DNA from: JACTOJ01 sp032335695
GTDB lineage: Bacteria; Bacillota; Clostridia; Clostridiales; Clostridiaceae
Assembly (NCBI RefSeq): GCF_032335695.1
Contig: NZ_JACTOJ010000005.1
Location: forward strand, 186,001 to 250,000
Reading direction: 5' to 3'
Length of the DNA stretch: 64,000 bases
This document shows, one piece after another, positions 54,044 to 62,905 of this stretch (positions are counted from its first letter, which is position 1; each line of letters opens with the position of its first letter). Both the position numbers and the translations under genes were made by a program. The notes beneath the pieces are model-generated. The model made no database searches and was not told where the DNA came from. It worked only from the letters and a program-made list of their open reading frames with translations.

Positions 54044-54343
54044 CTAATCCTTTTTAAATATAGTCGCAACTTTCATAGGTCTTATATCAATGTTTTCCCA
54101 TACGTTACCCAAAACATAAGGCTCTATTTTAAACCATTCATCTATTTCATTTCTAGAAGTAAATTCTACTATAAATACAGAGCCTATCATTTTTTCTTTA
54201 TCATCCAAAATAGGTCCTCCATAAAGAGTTATTCCAGTGCTCGCCATTTTAGATGCTAATTTCAGATGTTCTTCTCTGGCTGCAAGTCTTCTATTTATAG
54301 CATCTTCGTCTTTATAGTCATACGCTGTTATTAAAAATTGCAT
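54044..54343 (-). CDS. YciI-like protein
   Basis: 99 aa from the ATG at 54343, with AGAGG upstream. The pattern AYDYKDEDAINRRLAAREEHLKLA followed by a GGPILDD motif belongs to the YCII-related family of small ferredoxin-like folds; an Asp-His pair is proposed to be catalytic. No substrate is known. It has a terminator upstream belonging to the chemoreceptor gene. Confidence 0.82.
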   Translation of the reverse strand: MQFLITAYDYKDEDAINRRLAAREEHLKLASKMASTGITLYGGPILDDKEKMIGSVFIVEFTSRNEIDEWFKIEPYVLGNVWENIDIRPMKVATIFKKD

Positions 54344-54462
54344 AAAAACACATCCTCTCAATGTTAAAGCATTTAAATTTATTATTTATAATAAATTGTA
54401 TATCAATAAATCTAATAAGTAAATTATATCATTGCCTTTACATTCTATAATAAATTTGGAAT

Positions 54463-54495
54463 AAAAAAAAGCAGTGACTAAAACAATCACTGCTT
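54463..54495 (-). terminator. terminator downstream of the chemoreceptor gene
   Basis: A perfect 9-bp stem AAGCAGTGA/TCACTGCTT with a 9-base loop, ending in eight Ts on the minus strand. It lies 144 bp after the chemoreceptor stop. Confidence 0.9.
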
Positions 54496-54638
54496 CAAGT
54501 AGGGATGAGGTCTTAAAAATCTATACAAGTGAATAATATATATTATTTGTGACATTAACTTTACAAAAGTTTGTACAAATCGTTAACAAAATATTTTCTT
54601 TTTTCATTTTCCAATATTACCCAGGAAATTGATATTAT

Positions 54639-55787
54639 TTATAACTTTTGAGCTATATTGTTCAGTTCTTCAGCAGCAGCTGTTATTTCTTCAATGCTAG
54701 CTGTTATTTCTTCTGTTGCAGATGCCTGCTCTTGGCTAGAAGAAAGTGAACTCATGCTTTTCTCACTAACCTGTTCAACTTTAGCTTTTATATCCTGAGT
54801 AAGTTTGTTAATTTTAGGTACTGTACTCTTTGATTGATCTGATAATTTTCTTATTTCCTCTGCCACAACTCCAAAACCTTTTCCAGCTTCACCTGCTCTA
54901 GCCGCTTCTATTGCAGCATTAAGTCCAAGCATTTTAGTTTCATCAGCTATATCTTTTATAAAAGCAGAAATTTCATTTATTTCTTCAGTTATGTTAGTAA
55001 TAATTTTTATTTCTTTGTTCAATTCTTGTTCATTAACGTGTATTTGAGATGCAGAAGCTGCTAACTCTTCAATAGCTGCCGCTATACCTGTAAGATTATT
55101 CTGCAAATTATTAGACATATCCCTTAAATTAGCCGCTAACTCTTTAGGTGTCATTATAGTTAACGTAGCTACTACCTCTTCTGAATTTTCTTCATCAAAT
55201 AAAGGATAGCTTACTTCGAATAAATCAACGCCATATACCGAGCTATCTAATTCTTCCATAATTATTTTGCCAAAACTGATAGCTTTGCTTGCAATTGAAC
55301 TTTCTTCCAGCCTATCTCCTTTATTTAAAGTTGCAATATCAAACTTTTTTGAAGCTTGTTTATACAAAATACTATTTAAATCCGTTACAAACATAACTAC
55401 ACCCTCAGCAAACATCTTGGACATAATAGGCGCAAAGTCTGGAAAAGATTTTATAACAGGATGAACTTTTGGAAATAGTATTGAAAACGCTCCCTTAACT
55501 TCATCATTCTCTGTAATTGGTATTGCTACAGTATTAAATCTACTTCCATAAAGCGATTTAGGTATAGTTTGTTTTATAACTCTTTTTTCTCTCATAGCTT
55601 TTGCCGCTATACTGTCATTTTTGATTTTTTCATCAACACTAAAAATTTCTAACTCAAAAGAAGTGGAAGCCATCCTCCATTTAATTATATCTCCTTCTAT
55701 GTACAAAAATAATACTCCGCCTGGTATACTTTCAATCTGCATTTCAGAAAAAATTTTTAAATATTCTAATGCACTTATAGGAATCAT
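54639..55787 (-). CDS. cytosolic methyl-accepting chemotaxis protein with duplicated sensor
   Basis: 382 aa without a membrane helix or HAMP domain. The first 215 residues contain two related sensor units of about 105 aa: SIAAKAMREKR...SLYG at 59-81 repeats as SIASKAISFGK...SVYG at 164-186. The C-terminal signalling domain has the conserved tip LNAAIEAARAGEAGKGFGVV (about 289-308) and ends in a short helix. It would act as a soluble receptor coupled by CheW. Its ATG overlaps the cheW stop by 4 bp (ATGA). No cheA is present nearby. Confidence 0.9.
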   Translation of the reverse strand: MIPISALEYLKIFSEMQIESIPGGVLFLYIEGDIIKWRMASTSFELEIFSVDEKIKNDSIAAKAMREKRVIKQTIPKSLYGSRFNTVAIPITENDEVKGAFSILFPKVHPVIKSFPDFAPIMSKMFAEGVVMFVTDLNSILYKQASKKFDIATLNKGDRLEESSIASKAISFGKIIMEELDSSVYGVDLFEVSYPLFDEENSEEVVATLTIMTPKELAANLRDMSNNLQNNLTGIAAAIEELAASASQIHVNEQELNKEIKIITNITEEINEISAFIKDIADETKMLGLNAAIEAARAGEAGKGFGVVAEEIRKLSDQSKSTVPKINKLTQDIKAKVEQVSEKSMSSLSSSQEQASATEEITASIEEITAAAEELNNIAQKL

Positions 55788-56242
55788 TTGCTTATCTCCT
55801 TTTCCAAATTATATTTAAAGATTTCAGTTTTTAATTTAAGTATATTTAAAGCAATAATTATTCTTTGATTATTTATGATTACTCCTTCAATGCTGTTACC
55901 ACTTATTGATGATATCTCATTAGGCAGATGCTCAATACTACTACTGTCAACTCTAATCACTTCTGATACATCATCTACTATGATACCTGCTTTTATTCCA
56001 TCTAAGTCTAAAATTAAAAGTCTGCTGTCGGCTCCAAGTTTTCCCTTGTCCATATTAAATCTTTGTTTAAGATCAAATATTGGTATTATTTTTTCTCTTA
56101 AATTGATGACTCCTTGAACAAAACCTGGTACACCAGGTATAGGAGTTATTCTAGGAATTCTCATAATTTCATGAGCATATGAAATATTAACTGCATACTC
56201 CTCAAGACCTAGATTAAAAACTATTAATTGATTTGAACTCAA
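55784..56242 (-). CDS. cheW: chemotaxis coupling protein CheW
   Basis: 152 aa. Links chemoreceptors to CheA. Family motifs: FNLGLEEYAVNI, RIPRITPIPGVPGFVQGVINLR and LILDLDG. The start is a TTG; two in-frame stops lie directly upstream, so no other start fits. It is preceded by GGAGGG. It forms a two-gene unit with the soluble chemoreceptor downstream. Confidence 0.93.
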   Translation of the reverse strand: MSSNQLIVFNLGLEEYAVNISYAHEIMRIPRITPIPGVPGFVQGVINLREKIIPIFDLKQRFNMDKGKLGADSRLLILDLDGIKAGIIVDDVSEVIRVDSSSIEHLPNEISSISGNSIEGVIINNQRIIIALNILKLKTEIFKYNLEKEISK

Positions 56243-56652
56243 ATTTTATCAGCTCCCTCCTCAATTGTTATATATAACATATTATTCATATATTTCCAAA
56301 TGAAAATAAAATAAACTTTTGTATTTTGATATTTTATTCAAAATAATAGCGCGCACTTTTATTTATCATCACATATAGTTATGATGCATAATGTTTAAGC
56401 ATTTTTTATTATTTAATTAAATTATATATTAAACTTCATTAGTATATCACATTTCAATATTTAATTAAAGGTTTTATTGTAAAACATTAAATTTTTTATC
56501 GAATTTTGTTAAAATATGGTGTATATTTGAATATTTAATAATTTTTATTAATTGGCAAAAAATATTATTAAATTATTATTCAAATATAAAACAATAGCTG
56601 TTGCGTGTCTAACTTATAATATAGGCGTGCAACAGCTATACACTAACAATTA
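56243..56652 (-). promoter_or_regulatory. 410-bp gap between cheW and the hybrid kinase
   Basis: Very AT-rich. It should hold the cheW promoter (minus strand) but I see no good sigma-A or sigma-D pair. A GCGCGC patch at about 56349 stands out. The right end carries the kinase terminator at 56594-56639. Confidence 0.4.
56594..56639 (-). terminator. terminator after the hybrid kinase
   Basis: A perfect 11-bp stem ATAGCTGTTGC/GCAACAGCTAT with a 24-base loop, 13 bp after the stop codon, followed on the minus strand by TGTTTTATATTT. Confidence 0.75.
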
Positions 56653-58146
56653 TTAGTTTATGTATGTTTTTAGCATTGCTTCTAATTTATTTATTTCTAA
56701 TGGCTTTAGCAAGTAATCATTTATTCCAGATTTTTTCCAAGTTTCATTGTCATCAGTAAAAAATTTTACTACCATGGCAATTATAGGAATGGTATTTATA
56801 TCCTTACTTTTATTTAATCTTATTAATCTAGTTATTTCATAGCTATTTAGCGCAGACATCTCAATATCCATTAATATCAAGTCAGGGACTTGTTCACAAA
56901 TTTTATCCAAAATTTTTCTGCCATTATAGACCTTAATACAATTGTATCCCAAATTCTCCAGCATAACTTCAGTTGCTTTCATGCTTATTGCATTGTTCTG
57001 CACTACCAAAACAGTTTTTTCCTTTTTATTTGCGGCATTAATATCATCACCAAAATTAGGATATTCTGATGTGAATTCAAGCATTAAATTAAACTTACTT
57101 CCCATCCCTTGCTTACTTATACACCACATTTGTCCATTCATTGTTTTTATCATCTTCATTGATAAAAATAAACTTTTTTCTCTATATAACTTATTGTTTT
57201 CATCAATTCTTCCAAATATGCTTTTCTTTACTTCCTCACTGATTCCCTTGCCAGTATCCTCTACCACAAATCTCAAATTAATTTTTGCTCCTAACCGTGA
57301 ACCTGAATAAACTTTTAATATCACAGCCCCAGCATCGGTATATTTTACTGCGTTATCCAAAAGATTATCTAATATTGTCCTAAGTTTCAACTCATCTCCA
57401 ATAAGTTCATCGGGTATAGATGGGTCAATATGATAATAAAAAGATAAATTATTGCTACTGCACATTCGCGTATATTTTTCTATTATGATTTTTAAAGTTT
57501 CTCTTATATTAAATCTGAAGTTATTTAGAAAAATATCCTCTTCATCATATATTGTTTCATATGGCTTAATATCAAGGCTATTTATCATTGTGGTCACTTG
57601 TTGTTTAATATTATTAACATGCTCCAGATACTGCTCACCAATTTGTGTTGTATCTAATATGTCGCATATATCTATTATTGAGCTAATAGGGTCTATTATT
57701 TTTTCTACACACTTCATTGATTTATTTTTTTGGTTACTTAATTTATCTTCTTTTAGCTTTGTTTCAGTGATATCAGTTATAATGCATGCATATATATCCG
57801 TTTTATCTGCTTTTATATTTATCATTTTAATTTTTACATAAAAAAAGGAGTTATTTTTTCTCTTGTGGACACTTTCAAATTCAACAGTATTTGAAGTAAT
57901 TACCTTATATTTCCTATCAAAACACTCGGAAATATCCCGTTTTCTTAACTGGAAAATAGTCATAGATTTTAATTCTTCAATAGTGTATCCATAAGTTTTT
58001 TCTGCAAAGCGATTTCCGAAAATTATTTTCCCATTATGCGATAATATAAGAACTATTTCATTAGCATCATTAATTATTCTCATATATAGATCAATTATAT
58101 TTTTTTCATCCACGTAATTGTTTCTTTTTAATAATAATGGGTTCAA
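56653..58146 (-). CDS. degenerate hybrid sensor histidine kinase (PAS-HATPase-REC)
   Basis: 497 aa, no membrane helix. PAS domain at about 15-130, a degenerate dimerisation helix at 140-195, HATPase at 212-360 and a receiver at 377-497. The H-box reads KCVEKIIDPISSIID where HExxTP is expected, so the phosphoacceptor histidine is absent. The ATP-binding asparagines (N261, N265) and DTGKG are kept, but the glycine-rich lid is lost. The receiver retains D427 and K481 yet its acidic pair is QNN. It starts with TTG after GGAGG. Probably a binding or allosteric protein rather than an active kinase. Confidence 0.85.
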   Translation of the reverse strand: MNPLLLKRNNYVDEKNIIDLYMRIINDANEIVLILSHNGKIIFGNRFAEKTYGYTIEELKSMTIFQLRKRDISECFDRKYKVITSNTVEFESVHKRKNNSFFYVKIKMINIKADKTDIYACIITDITETKLKEDKLSNQKNKSMKCVEKIIDPISSIIDICDILDTTQIGEQYLEHVNNIKQQVTTMINSLDIKPYETIYDEEDIFLNNFRFNIRETLKIIIEKYTRMCSSNNLSFYYHIDPSIPDELIGDELKLRTILDNLLDNAVKYTDAGAVILKVYSGSRLGAKINLRFVVEDTGKGISEEVKKSIFGRIDENNKLYREKSLFLSMKMIKTMNGQMWCISKQGMGSKFNLMLEFTSEYPNFGDDINAANKKEKTVLVVQNNAISMKATEVMLENLGYNCIKVYNGRKILDKICEQVPDLILMDIEMSALNSYEITRLIRLNKSKDINTIPIIAMVVKFFTDDNETWKKSGINDYLLKPLEINKLEAMLKTYIN

Positions 58147-58196
58147 TGATTAATTCCTCCATTCTTGAAATTAAATAAAATCTTTTGTGCATATTT

Positions 58197-58220
58197 GATG
58201 AATATCCTTATATATCCATC
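58197..58220. promoter_or_regulatory. imperfect palindrome upstream of the hybrid kinase
   Basis: GATGAATAT/ATATCCATC arms (8 of 9 paired) around a 6-base centre, 50 bp before the kinase start. It could be an operator. The 438-bp gap up to 58585 is otherwise AT-rich with no gene seen. Confidence 0.35.
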
Positions 58221-58504
58221 AAAGTACATATTTAATTAAATAAAGAGTAAATCTTCTAGTTATAGACTAATCTCTATTAATTAACTGCTCAGATATCTTT
58301 ATAAAAAATATCAGAAAATTTTCCACTTTGACTTTTGTATTAACTCATTATATGATTTATGAAACAGAATAAATATTTTGTATGGTTTAAATTTAATATA
58401 AGCGTATAAAAACAAAAAATATAAAAATAGATATTACACTTTTTTGTTTAATATGATTTTTTTGTATATTATTTTACATATTTTTGAAATTTATTGTGTA
58501 ATAT

Positions 58505-58532
58505 TTGCATATTTTTCAATTTGTATTATAAT
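58505..58532 (+). promoter_or_regulatory. recombinase promoter
   Basis: TTGCAT (58505-58510), a 16-bp spacer and TATAAT (58527-58532), about 52 bases before the recombinase ATG. A second TATAAT at 58558 is less well spaced. Confidence 0.55.
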
Positions 58533-58584
58533 TGAATTGTACAAAATATTTATAATGTATAATTATTTTTAAGGGGATTTACAT

Positions 58585-59184
58585 ATGAAAAGAAATGTTG
58601 AAACTAAAATAAAATATTTGACTCAAAAGGAAGCTTCTTCCTTATTTGATGCTATAAAAAATTCCAATTCCGTGCATTCACAAAGAGATCTGGCAATATT
58701 TAGGTTGACATACAGATGCGGTCTTAGAGCTTCAGAAATAGCGTTACTTATACGTGAGGATTACAATATGGAAAAGGGTGAAATATATTGTAAGAGGCTT
58801 AAGGGGAGCAAAAACAACACCTTGAGGCTAGATAGAAATACGAAAAATGCGTTAGATTTACATATTGCCAATAATAATATCTCTTCAGATTCTAGCACGC
58901 TTTTTACAAGTCAAAAGAACAATCCAATTTCTAGACAAACACTAGATTATCTTATGAAGAAATATTGTTCTATCGCTGGAATCGAAGACAAGTCCAAGCA
59001 TCATTTTCATGCATTAAAGCATACCACTGCTGTTCACCTAGCTGAATGTGATATGGATATCAAAGAACTTCAATGGTGGTTGGGGCATAAATCCGTTTCA
59101 AATACAGAAATATACTTTCAGTTCACAACAAAGCAGCAGGATAGAATGTACAAAAAACTAGAAGGAAAAACGGAATTAGTTTAA
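58585..59184 (+). CDS. short tyrosine recombinase
   Basis: 199 aa, essentially the catalytic domain alone, without the usual N-terminal core-binding domain; this size is like FimB/FimE invertases. Residues seen: R48 in TYRCGLRASE, K73 in RLKGSKN, H142, H168 in LGHKS and Y177 in EIYFQ. Arg-II is replaced by K145 (HALKH instead of HxLRH). It has its own promoter and terminator and no phage or transposon partners, so it may be a solitary DNA-inversion enzyme or a leftover integrase. Its site is unknown. Confidence 0.85.
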   Translation: MKRNVETKIKYLTQKEASSLFDAIKNSNSVHSQRDLAIFRLTYRCGLRASEIALLIREDYNMEKGEIYCKRLKGSKNNTLRLDRNTKNALDLHIANNNISSDSSTLFTSQKNNPISRQTLDYLMKKYCSIAGIEDKSKHHFHALKHTTAVHLAECDMDIKELQWWLGHKSVSNTEIYFQFTTKQQDRMYKKLEGKTELV

Positions 59185-59202
59185 TTAATTTTAAATTATA
59201 GA

Positions 59203-59250
59203 AAACCCTCTAACTGACAATTAAGAATTTGTTATCTAGAGGGCTTTTTA
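59203..59250 (+). terminator. terminator after the recombinase
   Basis: Stem CCCTCTA/TAGAGGG extended inward by TAAC/GTTA, followed by CTTTTTATC. Confidence 0.85.
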
Positions 59251-59342
59251 TCTATTAAAGCATAATATTTATAACTTATTATATATCAACAAGATAAGGC
59301 TAATAATTATCAAATCATTTTATAAATACTATCATGTCCATA

Positions 59343-59675
59343 TTAAACTGCACCAGGCGCTGGTTGATCTACTCCAGCAATATGATGCCTATGGCCATAA
59401 TCTTCAGTGGTATAAAAATCATAATAATGTACATGCATACCATTTCCCACCTGAATTGCCGGTCCAGAATATGCTCTATAATAATGATTATGTCCATTTT
59501 CAAATAAAACAAATCCTTCAGTTAAATGCACATGTGAACCATTTTCCGTTGGCTCAGGTGGAAATGTTACGTCTAAGCATTGGTGTACATGCCCCATTGC
59601 AATTGAAGTGTAATCAATTGAACCATGATTATGATTTGGAACAAATTCCTTTACGAAATCATCTTTACTTACCAT
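59343..59675 (-). CDS. YmaF-like histidine-rich protein
   Basis: 110 aa with no signal peptide or membrane helix. Histidine motifs recur through the whole chain: NHNHG, GHVHQ, SHVHL, GHNHYY, MHVHYY and GHRHH, with glycine and aromatic residues between. This matches the YmaF family, whose function is unknown; the pattern suggests metal binding or a beta-rich repeat. It stands alone, convergent with the recombinase. Confidence 0.75.
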   Translation of the reverse strand: MVSKDDFVKEFVPNHNHGSIDYTSIAMGHVHQCLDVTFPPEPTENGSHVHLTEGFVLFENGHNHYYRAYSGPAIQVGNGMHVHYYDFYTTEDYGHRHHIAGVDQPAPGAV

Positions 59676-59776
59676 ACTTGAAAATTTACCCCCGATAATT
59701 AAAACCTATTCAAACCTATTTTATGTAATTTACCCTATATTAGTTACTATTTTAACTAATTAAAAAATTTATCAAT

Positions 59777-60406
59777 TTAACTATTGACCCTATCAATACT
59801 ATTTTTTCTTTTTTTAATAAGCACATAAGCTATTACTACAAGAATTATTACTATAATAGCATAATCTGCAATATGAAGCACAGAACGAATTTTACTCCAG
59901 TTTTCTCCCATCATGAAACCTGCATAACCAAGCAATATGCTCCAAATTAATGAACCTAAAAAGGTATAAAGCACAAACTTTTTAAAGCTCATTTTACTTA
60001 TTCTAGCTGGTAATGAAATAAATGTTCTTATAATCGGAAGTAATCTTGAAAAAAATGCTATCTTATCACCATATTTATTGAAATATCTATAGCTCATTTC
60101 AATATGAGCTTTTGATAATCTTAATTTTTCTGCATATTTGTCAACTAATATTCGTCCTCCTTTAGCCCCTATACAATACATTATAATGGATCCAAAGGTT
60201 CCGCCTAATGTCCCAACAAATATAACTAAAGCAAGATTTAGCTTTTCGCCATTATAAGCAGATGAAGCTAGATATCCGCCAAAGGGCAATATGGCTTCAC
60301 TTGGAATGGGTATGCATGCACTTTCTAGCCACATAAGAGTAAATACCCCAAGATATCCTAACTTTGACAATACTAAAATAGCCCAATTTACTATAAATTC
60401 TACCAA
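59777..60406 (-). CDS. DedA family membrane protein
   Basis: 209 aa. Conserved DedA motifs are ESACIPIPSEAILPFGG (E28 and E37) and FFSRLLPIIRTFISLPAR (R121 and R127), with about five membrane segments. Some DedA proteins (UptA, PopT) flip undecaprenyl phosphate back across the membrane. The TTG at 60406 is favoured because GAGGG lies 8 bases before it; a GTG at 60415 touches that site. It follows the ABC permease by 17 bp. Confidence 0.87.
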   Translation of the reverse strand: MVEFIVNWAILVLSKLGYLGVFTLMWLESACIPIPSEAILPFGGYLASSAYNGEKLNLALVIFVGTLGGTFGSIIMYCIGAKGGRILVDKYAEKLRLSKAHIEMSYRYFNKYGDKIAFFSRLLPIIRTFISLPARISKMSFKKFVLYTFLGSLIWSILLGYAGFMMGENWSKIRSVLHIADYAIIVIILVVIAYVLIKKRKNSIDRVNS

Positions 60407-60423
60407 TCGTATCACCCTCTTTA

Positions 60424-61167
60424 TTAAAATTCTTTTTTATCAAACAAATAAAATCCTAGAGTAAAAAATATTATTCCGTATGCTATAAGCATAAATAATA
60501 AATTTATATGGGCTAAAACCTTTACTCCACCTGATGACCATTGAGTATACCAGTTTAAATAAGATGTAAAAATTGCGCTATTAACTCCCTTAATAAATAT
60601 GGCAAGTATTCTAAGCAGCATAAAGAATAGGATACAACTAATTAATGCTCCGCTACTGCTCTTAAAAAATTGAACCATGAAGGAAGCGAATGTTATTACA
60701 ACTAATGCAGGTACTATATCTAATGCATAACTCAGAAAAATATTTAACAAATTGCCTACACTGAACTTAAATATGAATGCTGCTAACAATGTGGTAAGCA
60801 TGATCACAAATAAATTTAAAGCTGAATATATAGCAATTGCAGCATTTTTAGAAATAAACACCTTTAATCTGTTAATAGGTCTAGTAAGTACTAATTTTAT
60901 TGTTCGCTCAGAGACTTCACCTGAAAAAGTCTCTGCTGCAGACATGAAGATAAACAAAGGGAGAAATACATTAGTAATACTACTTAAAATAATCAAAGGA
61001 AAACTTTCAGCAGCCAATGATATGAACACTAATTTTGACTGTATTGAAGAGATAAAAAAAGCAGATAAGAAACTTATCAAAACCATAGCAATTAAAAATG
61101 CTATAGTTTTCTTTTTGAAAAAAAGTTTTTGAATTTCATTAATAGTATTAGCGACCAAGTTATTCAT
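60424..61167 (-). CDS. ABC-2 type permease, BcrB-like
   Basis: 247 aa with about six membrane helices. The N-terminal NEIQKLFFKKK helix and the LTRPINRLKVFISKN cytoplasmic loop are typical of ABC-2 permeases. The ATG at 61167 follows GGAGG and overlaps the ATPase stop by 8 bp, so the pair is coupled. Together they should form an exporter of a lipid, peptide antibiotic or similar. Confidence 0.87.
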   Translation of the reverse strand: MNNLVANTINEIQKLFFKKKTIAFLIAMVLISFLSAFFISSIQSKLVFISLAAESFPLIILSSITNVFLPLFIFMSAAETFSGEVSERTIKLVLTRPINRLKVFISKNAAIAIYSALNLFVIMLTTLLAAFIFKFSVGNLLNIFLSYALDIVPALVVITFASFMVQFFKSSSGALISCILFFMLLRILAIFIKGVNSAIFTSYLNWYTQWSSGGVKVLAHINLLFMLIAYGIIFFTLGFYLFDKKEF

Positions 61168-61891
61168 TTTTACCTCCTTTTTTAACTTCATGCATATAAA
61201 AATCCTCTAAGTTAATATATTTTTCTTTTATAACTTTTATAGCTACTCCATTGTTAATTAATTCTCCATTATGAATTATAGCAACTTTATCGCACATAAG
61301 CTCTATTTCATGAACTAAATGACTTGAAATAAAAAATGTCATATTTTCTTCTTTTGCTAGTTCTATTATCATATTTCTCATTTGAACCGTTCCTTCTATA
61401 TCAAGCCCGTTTGTAGGTTCATCTAATATTACTAAACTTGGTTTTGATAAAAGTGCCATAGCCAAAGATAACCTTTGTTTCATTCCTAATGAGAACTTGG
61501 AGACCTTGTCATTTTTATATTCTTCGAGTCCCACAATTTTTAAAGCATTATCTATATCAGCTTCCTCTATATTAGTATAGAACCTAGAAGCTATTTTTAA
61601 ATTGTTGTAGGCTGACATATATTCGTAGGCATCCGCCGTTTCAATTATCGCTCCAACTCCTTTTAATGCATCTTCAAACTGGTTTTTTATGTCTACTCCC
61701 ATTATTTTAATCTCTCCACTTTCAAAAGTGTTTAGTCCAGTAATTGATTTCATTACAGTTGTCTTTCCAGCTCCATTAGGACCAAGAAACCCGAATATTT
61801 CTCCCTTTACCACTTCAAAAGTAATATTTTTTACTCCTCTACCATTATCATAGAGCTTGGTTAAACCATTTACCTCTAAAACCTTCTCCAT
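61160..61891 (-). CDS. ABC transporter ATP-binding protein, BcrA-like
   Basis: 243 aa from the ATG at 61891 after AAGGAG. Walker A GFLGPNGAGKTTVMKSI, Q-loop region GAIIETADAYEYMSAYNNL, signature FSLGMKQRLSLAMALL, Walker B LVILDEPTNGLD and the H-loop SSHLVHE. The pattern after Walker A resembles bacitracin-resistance ATPases. It follows a secreted-protein gene after a hairpin. Confidence 0.9.
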   Translation of the reverse strand: MEKVLEVNGLTKLYDNGRGVKNITFEVVKGEIFGFLGPNGAGKTTVMKSITGLNTFESGEIKIMGVDIKNQFEDALKGVGAIIETADAYEYMSAYNNLKIASRFYTNIEEADIDNALKIVGLEEYKNDKVSKFSLGMKQRLSLAMALLSKPSLVILDEPTNGLDIEGTVQMRNMIIELAKEENMTFFISSHLVHEIELMCDKVAIIHNGELINNGVAIKVIKEKYINLEDFYMHEVKKGGKNE

Positions 61892-61918
61892 TTTTCTCTC
61901 CTTTAACCAGAAATAATG

Positions 61919-61955
61919 TGAGAGACTGAGTATCATAATTTCACCCAATCTCTCA
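61919..61955 (-). promoter_or_regulatory. hairpin between the secreted-protein and ABC genes
   Basis: A 10-bp stem TGAGAGACTG/CAATCTCTCA with one G-T pair. The minus-strand tail lacks a clear T-run, so partial termination or RNA processing that lowers ABC expression is more likely. Confidence 0.5.
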
Positions 61956-61968
61956 TATTTACTTGAAA

Positions 61969-62847
61969 TTAATCTCTGTGACCTTTAAAACCATTTTCTA
62001 TTGTTTTAACTTGTTTACCTGTTAAATCTACTTTATCAGGAGTTGTGCTGTTTATGTTAGATAGTTGCAAATCAGCATTAATTATAATAGTATGAACTTT
62101 ACCAGAGGCATCTTTTCCAGAAAGTATAACCTTGGCACTCTGACTTGCAATTACGTCATTACTATTAATATTAGCTGAAGAAATAACACTTTCTACCTTT
62201 ACATCACTTTGAAGCTGTGGAAGTATGTTTTTTAAATTTTCTATATCTGCTTTTTGATTCTTATTGTTAAATTCATTATCTTTTGCCATAGCAATTGAAA
62301 CCACCGCATTTACTAAAGGTGTAATTTGAGTGTCATTTAATTGTATGTTTACATTTTTTGTTCCATTTCCATTATCAATAGCGGTTACTCCATCCTTCAT
62401 GCTTCCTACAAGAGTGTCAATTATTACACCTATTCCTTGCATCACTTGAGGATTCTCTGTTTTATCCTTTTTCTCATACTTTTTGTTCTTAGCACCTGAC
62501 ACCAGATATTCGCTGCTATCGCTTGTCTTTTCTATTCGCTTTCCATCTTGTAGATAATTATTTATGCTCTGAGTATTTCCACCATATTTTATTGCTGTAC
62601 TGCTACTCATAGCATTTGCAGCTTGGTTCTGCTTGAAATTTTCGGTTAAATCTGCAAGACTAGTTCCATTATCAGTTATAGATACTTTCAATGCAGCTGT
62701 TTCATTTTTCAAGTTTTTAGTATCAAGAACCGCTTGTTTGTACTTTTCATAACCTGATAGCTGAGATGCATTTACAAGGACAGTACCAAATAATAAACAA
62801 CCTCCTAATACTAAACTAGTAAACATAGTAATTTTTTTCTTGTTCAT
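61969..62847 (-). CDS. secreted protein of unknown function
   Basis: 292 aa. A signal peptide is clear: MNKKK then a hydrophobic stretch and a likely cut after VNA (about residue 27). The LGGC in the middle of that stretch looks like a lipobox, but hydrophobic residues continue after it, so lipid attachment is doubtful. The mature part is rich in Lys, Asn, Ser and Thr with no cysteine. I recognise no family. It lies upstream of the BcrAB-like genes. Confidence 0.7.
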   Translation of the reverse strand: MNKKKITMFTSLVLGGCLLFGTVLVNASQLSGYEKYKQAVLDTKNLKNETAALKVSITDNGTSLADLTENFKQNQAANAMSSSTAIKYGGNTQSINNYLQDGKRIEKTSDSSEYLVSGAKNKKYEKKDKTENPQVMQGIGVIIDTLVGSMKDGVTAIDNGNGTKNVNIQLNDTQITPLVNAVVSIAMAKDNEFNNKNQKADIENLKNILPQLQSDVKVESVISSANINSNDVIASQSAKVILSGKDASGKVHTIIINADLQLSNINSTTPDKVDLTGKQVKTIENGFKGHRD

Positions 62848-62905
62848 GTTTTTACCTCCATTTTTATATTTAAAAAGTTTTTCAACCTTTTACCTTGATT
62901 ATTGA

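Noticed and set aside
56594..56639. Perfect 11-bp inverted repeat as a recombinase target
   Set aside because: Its position 13 bp after the kinase stop and the T-rich tail fit a terminator better; no matching copy was noticed near the recombinase.
56243..56652. Riboswitch (for example cyclic di-GMP) upstream of cheW
   Set aside because: The sequence is plain AT-rich DNA without the conserved GC-rich helices of such RNAs.
61969..62847. Lipoprotein call from LGGC at residues 14-17
   Set aside because: The hydrophobic core continues after the cysteine and a better signal-peptidase site lies after VNA.
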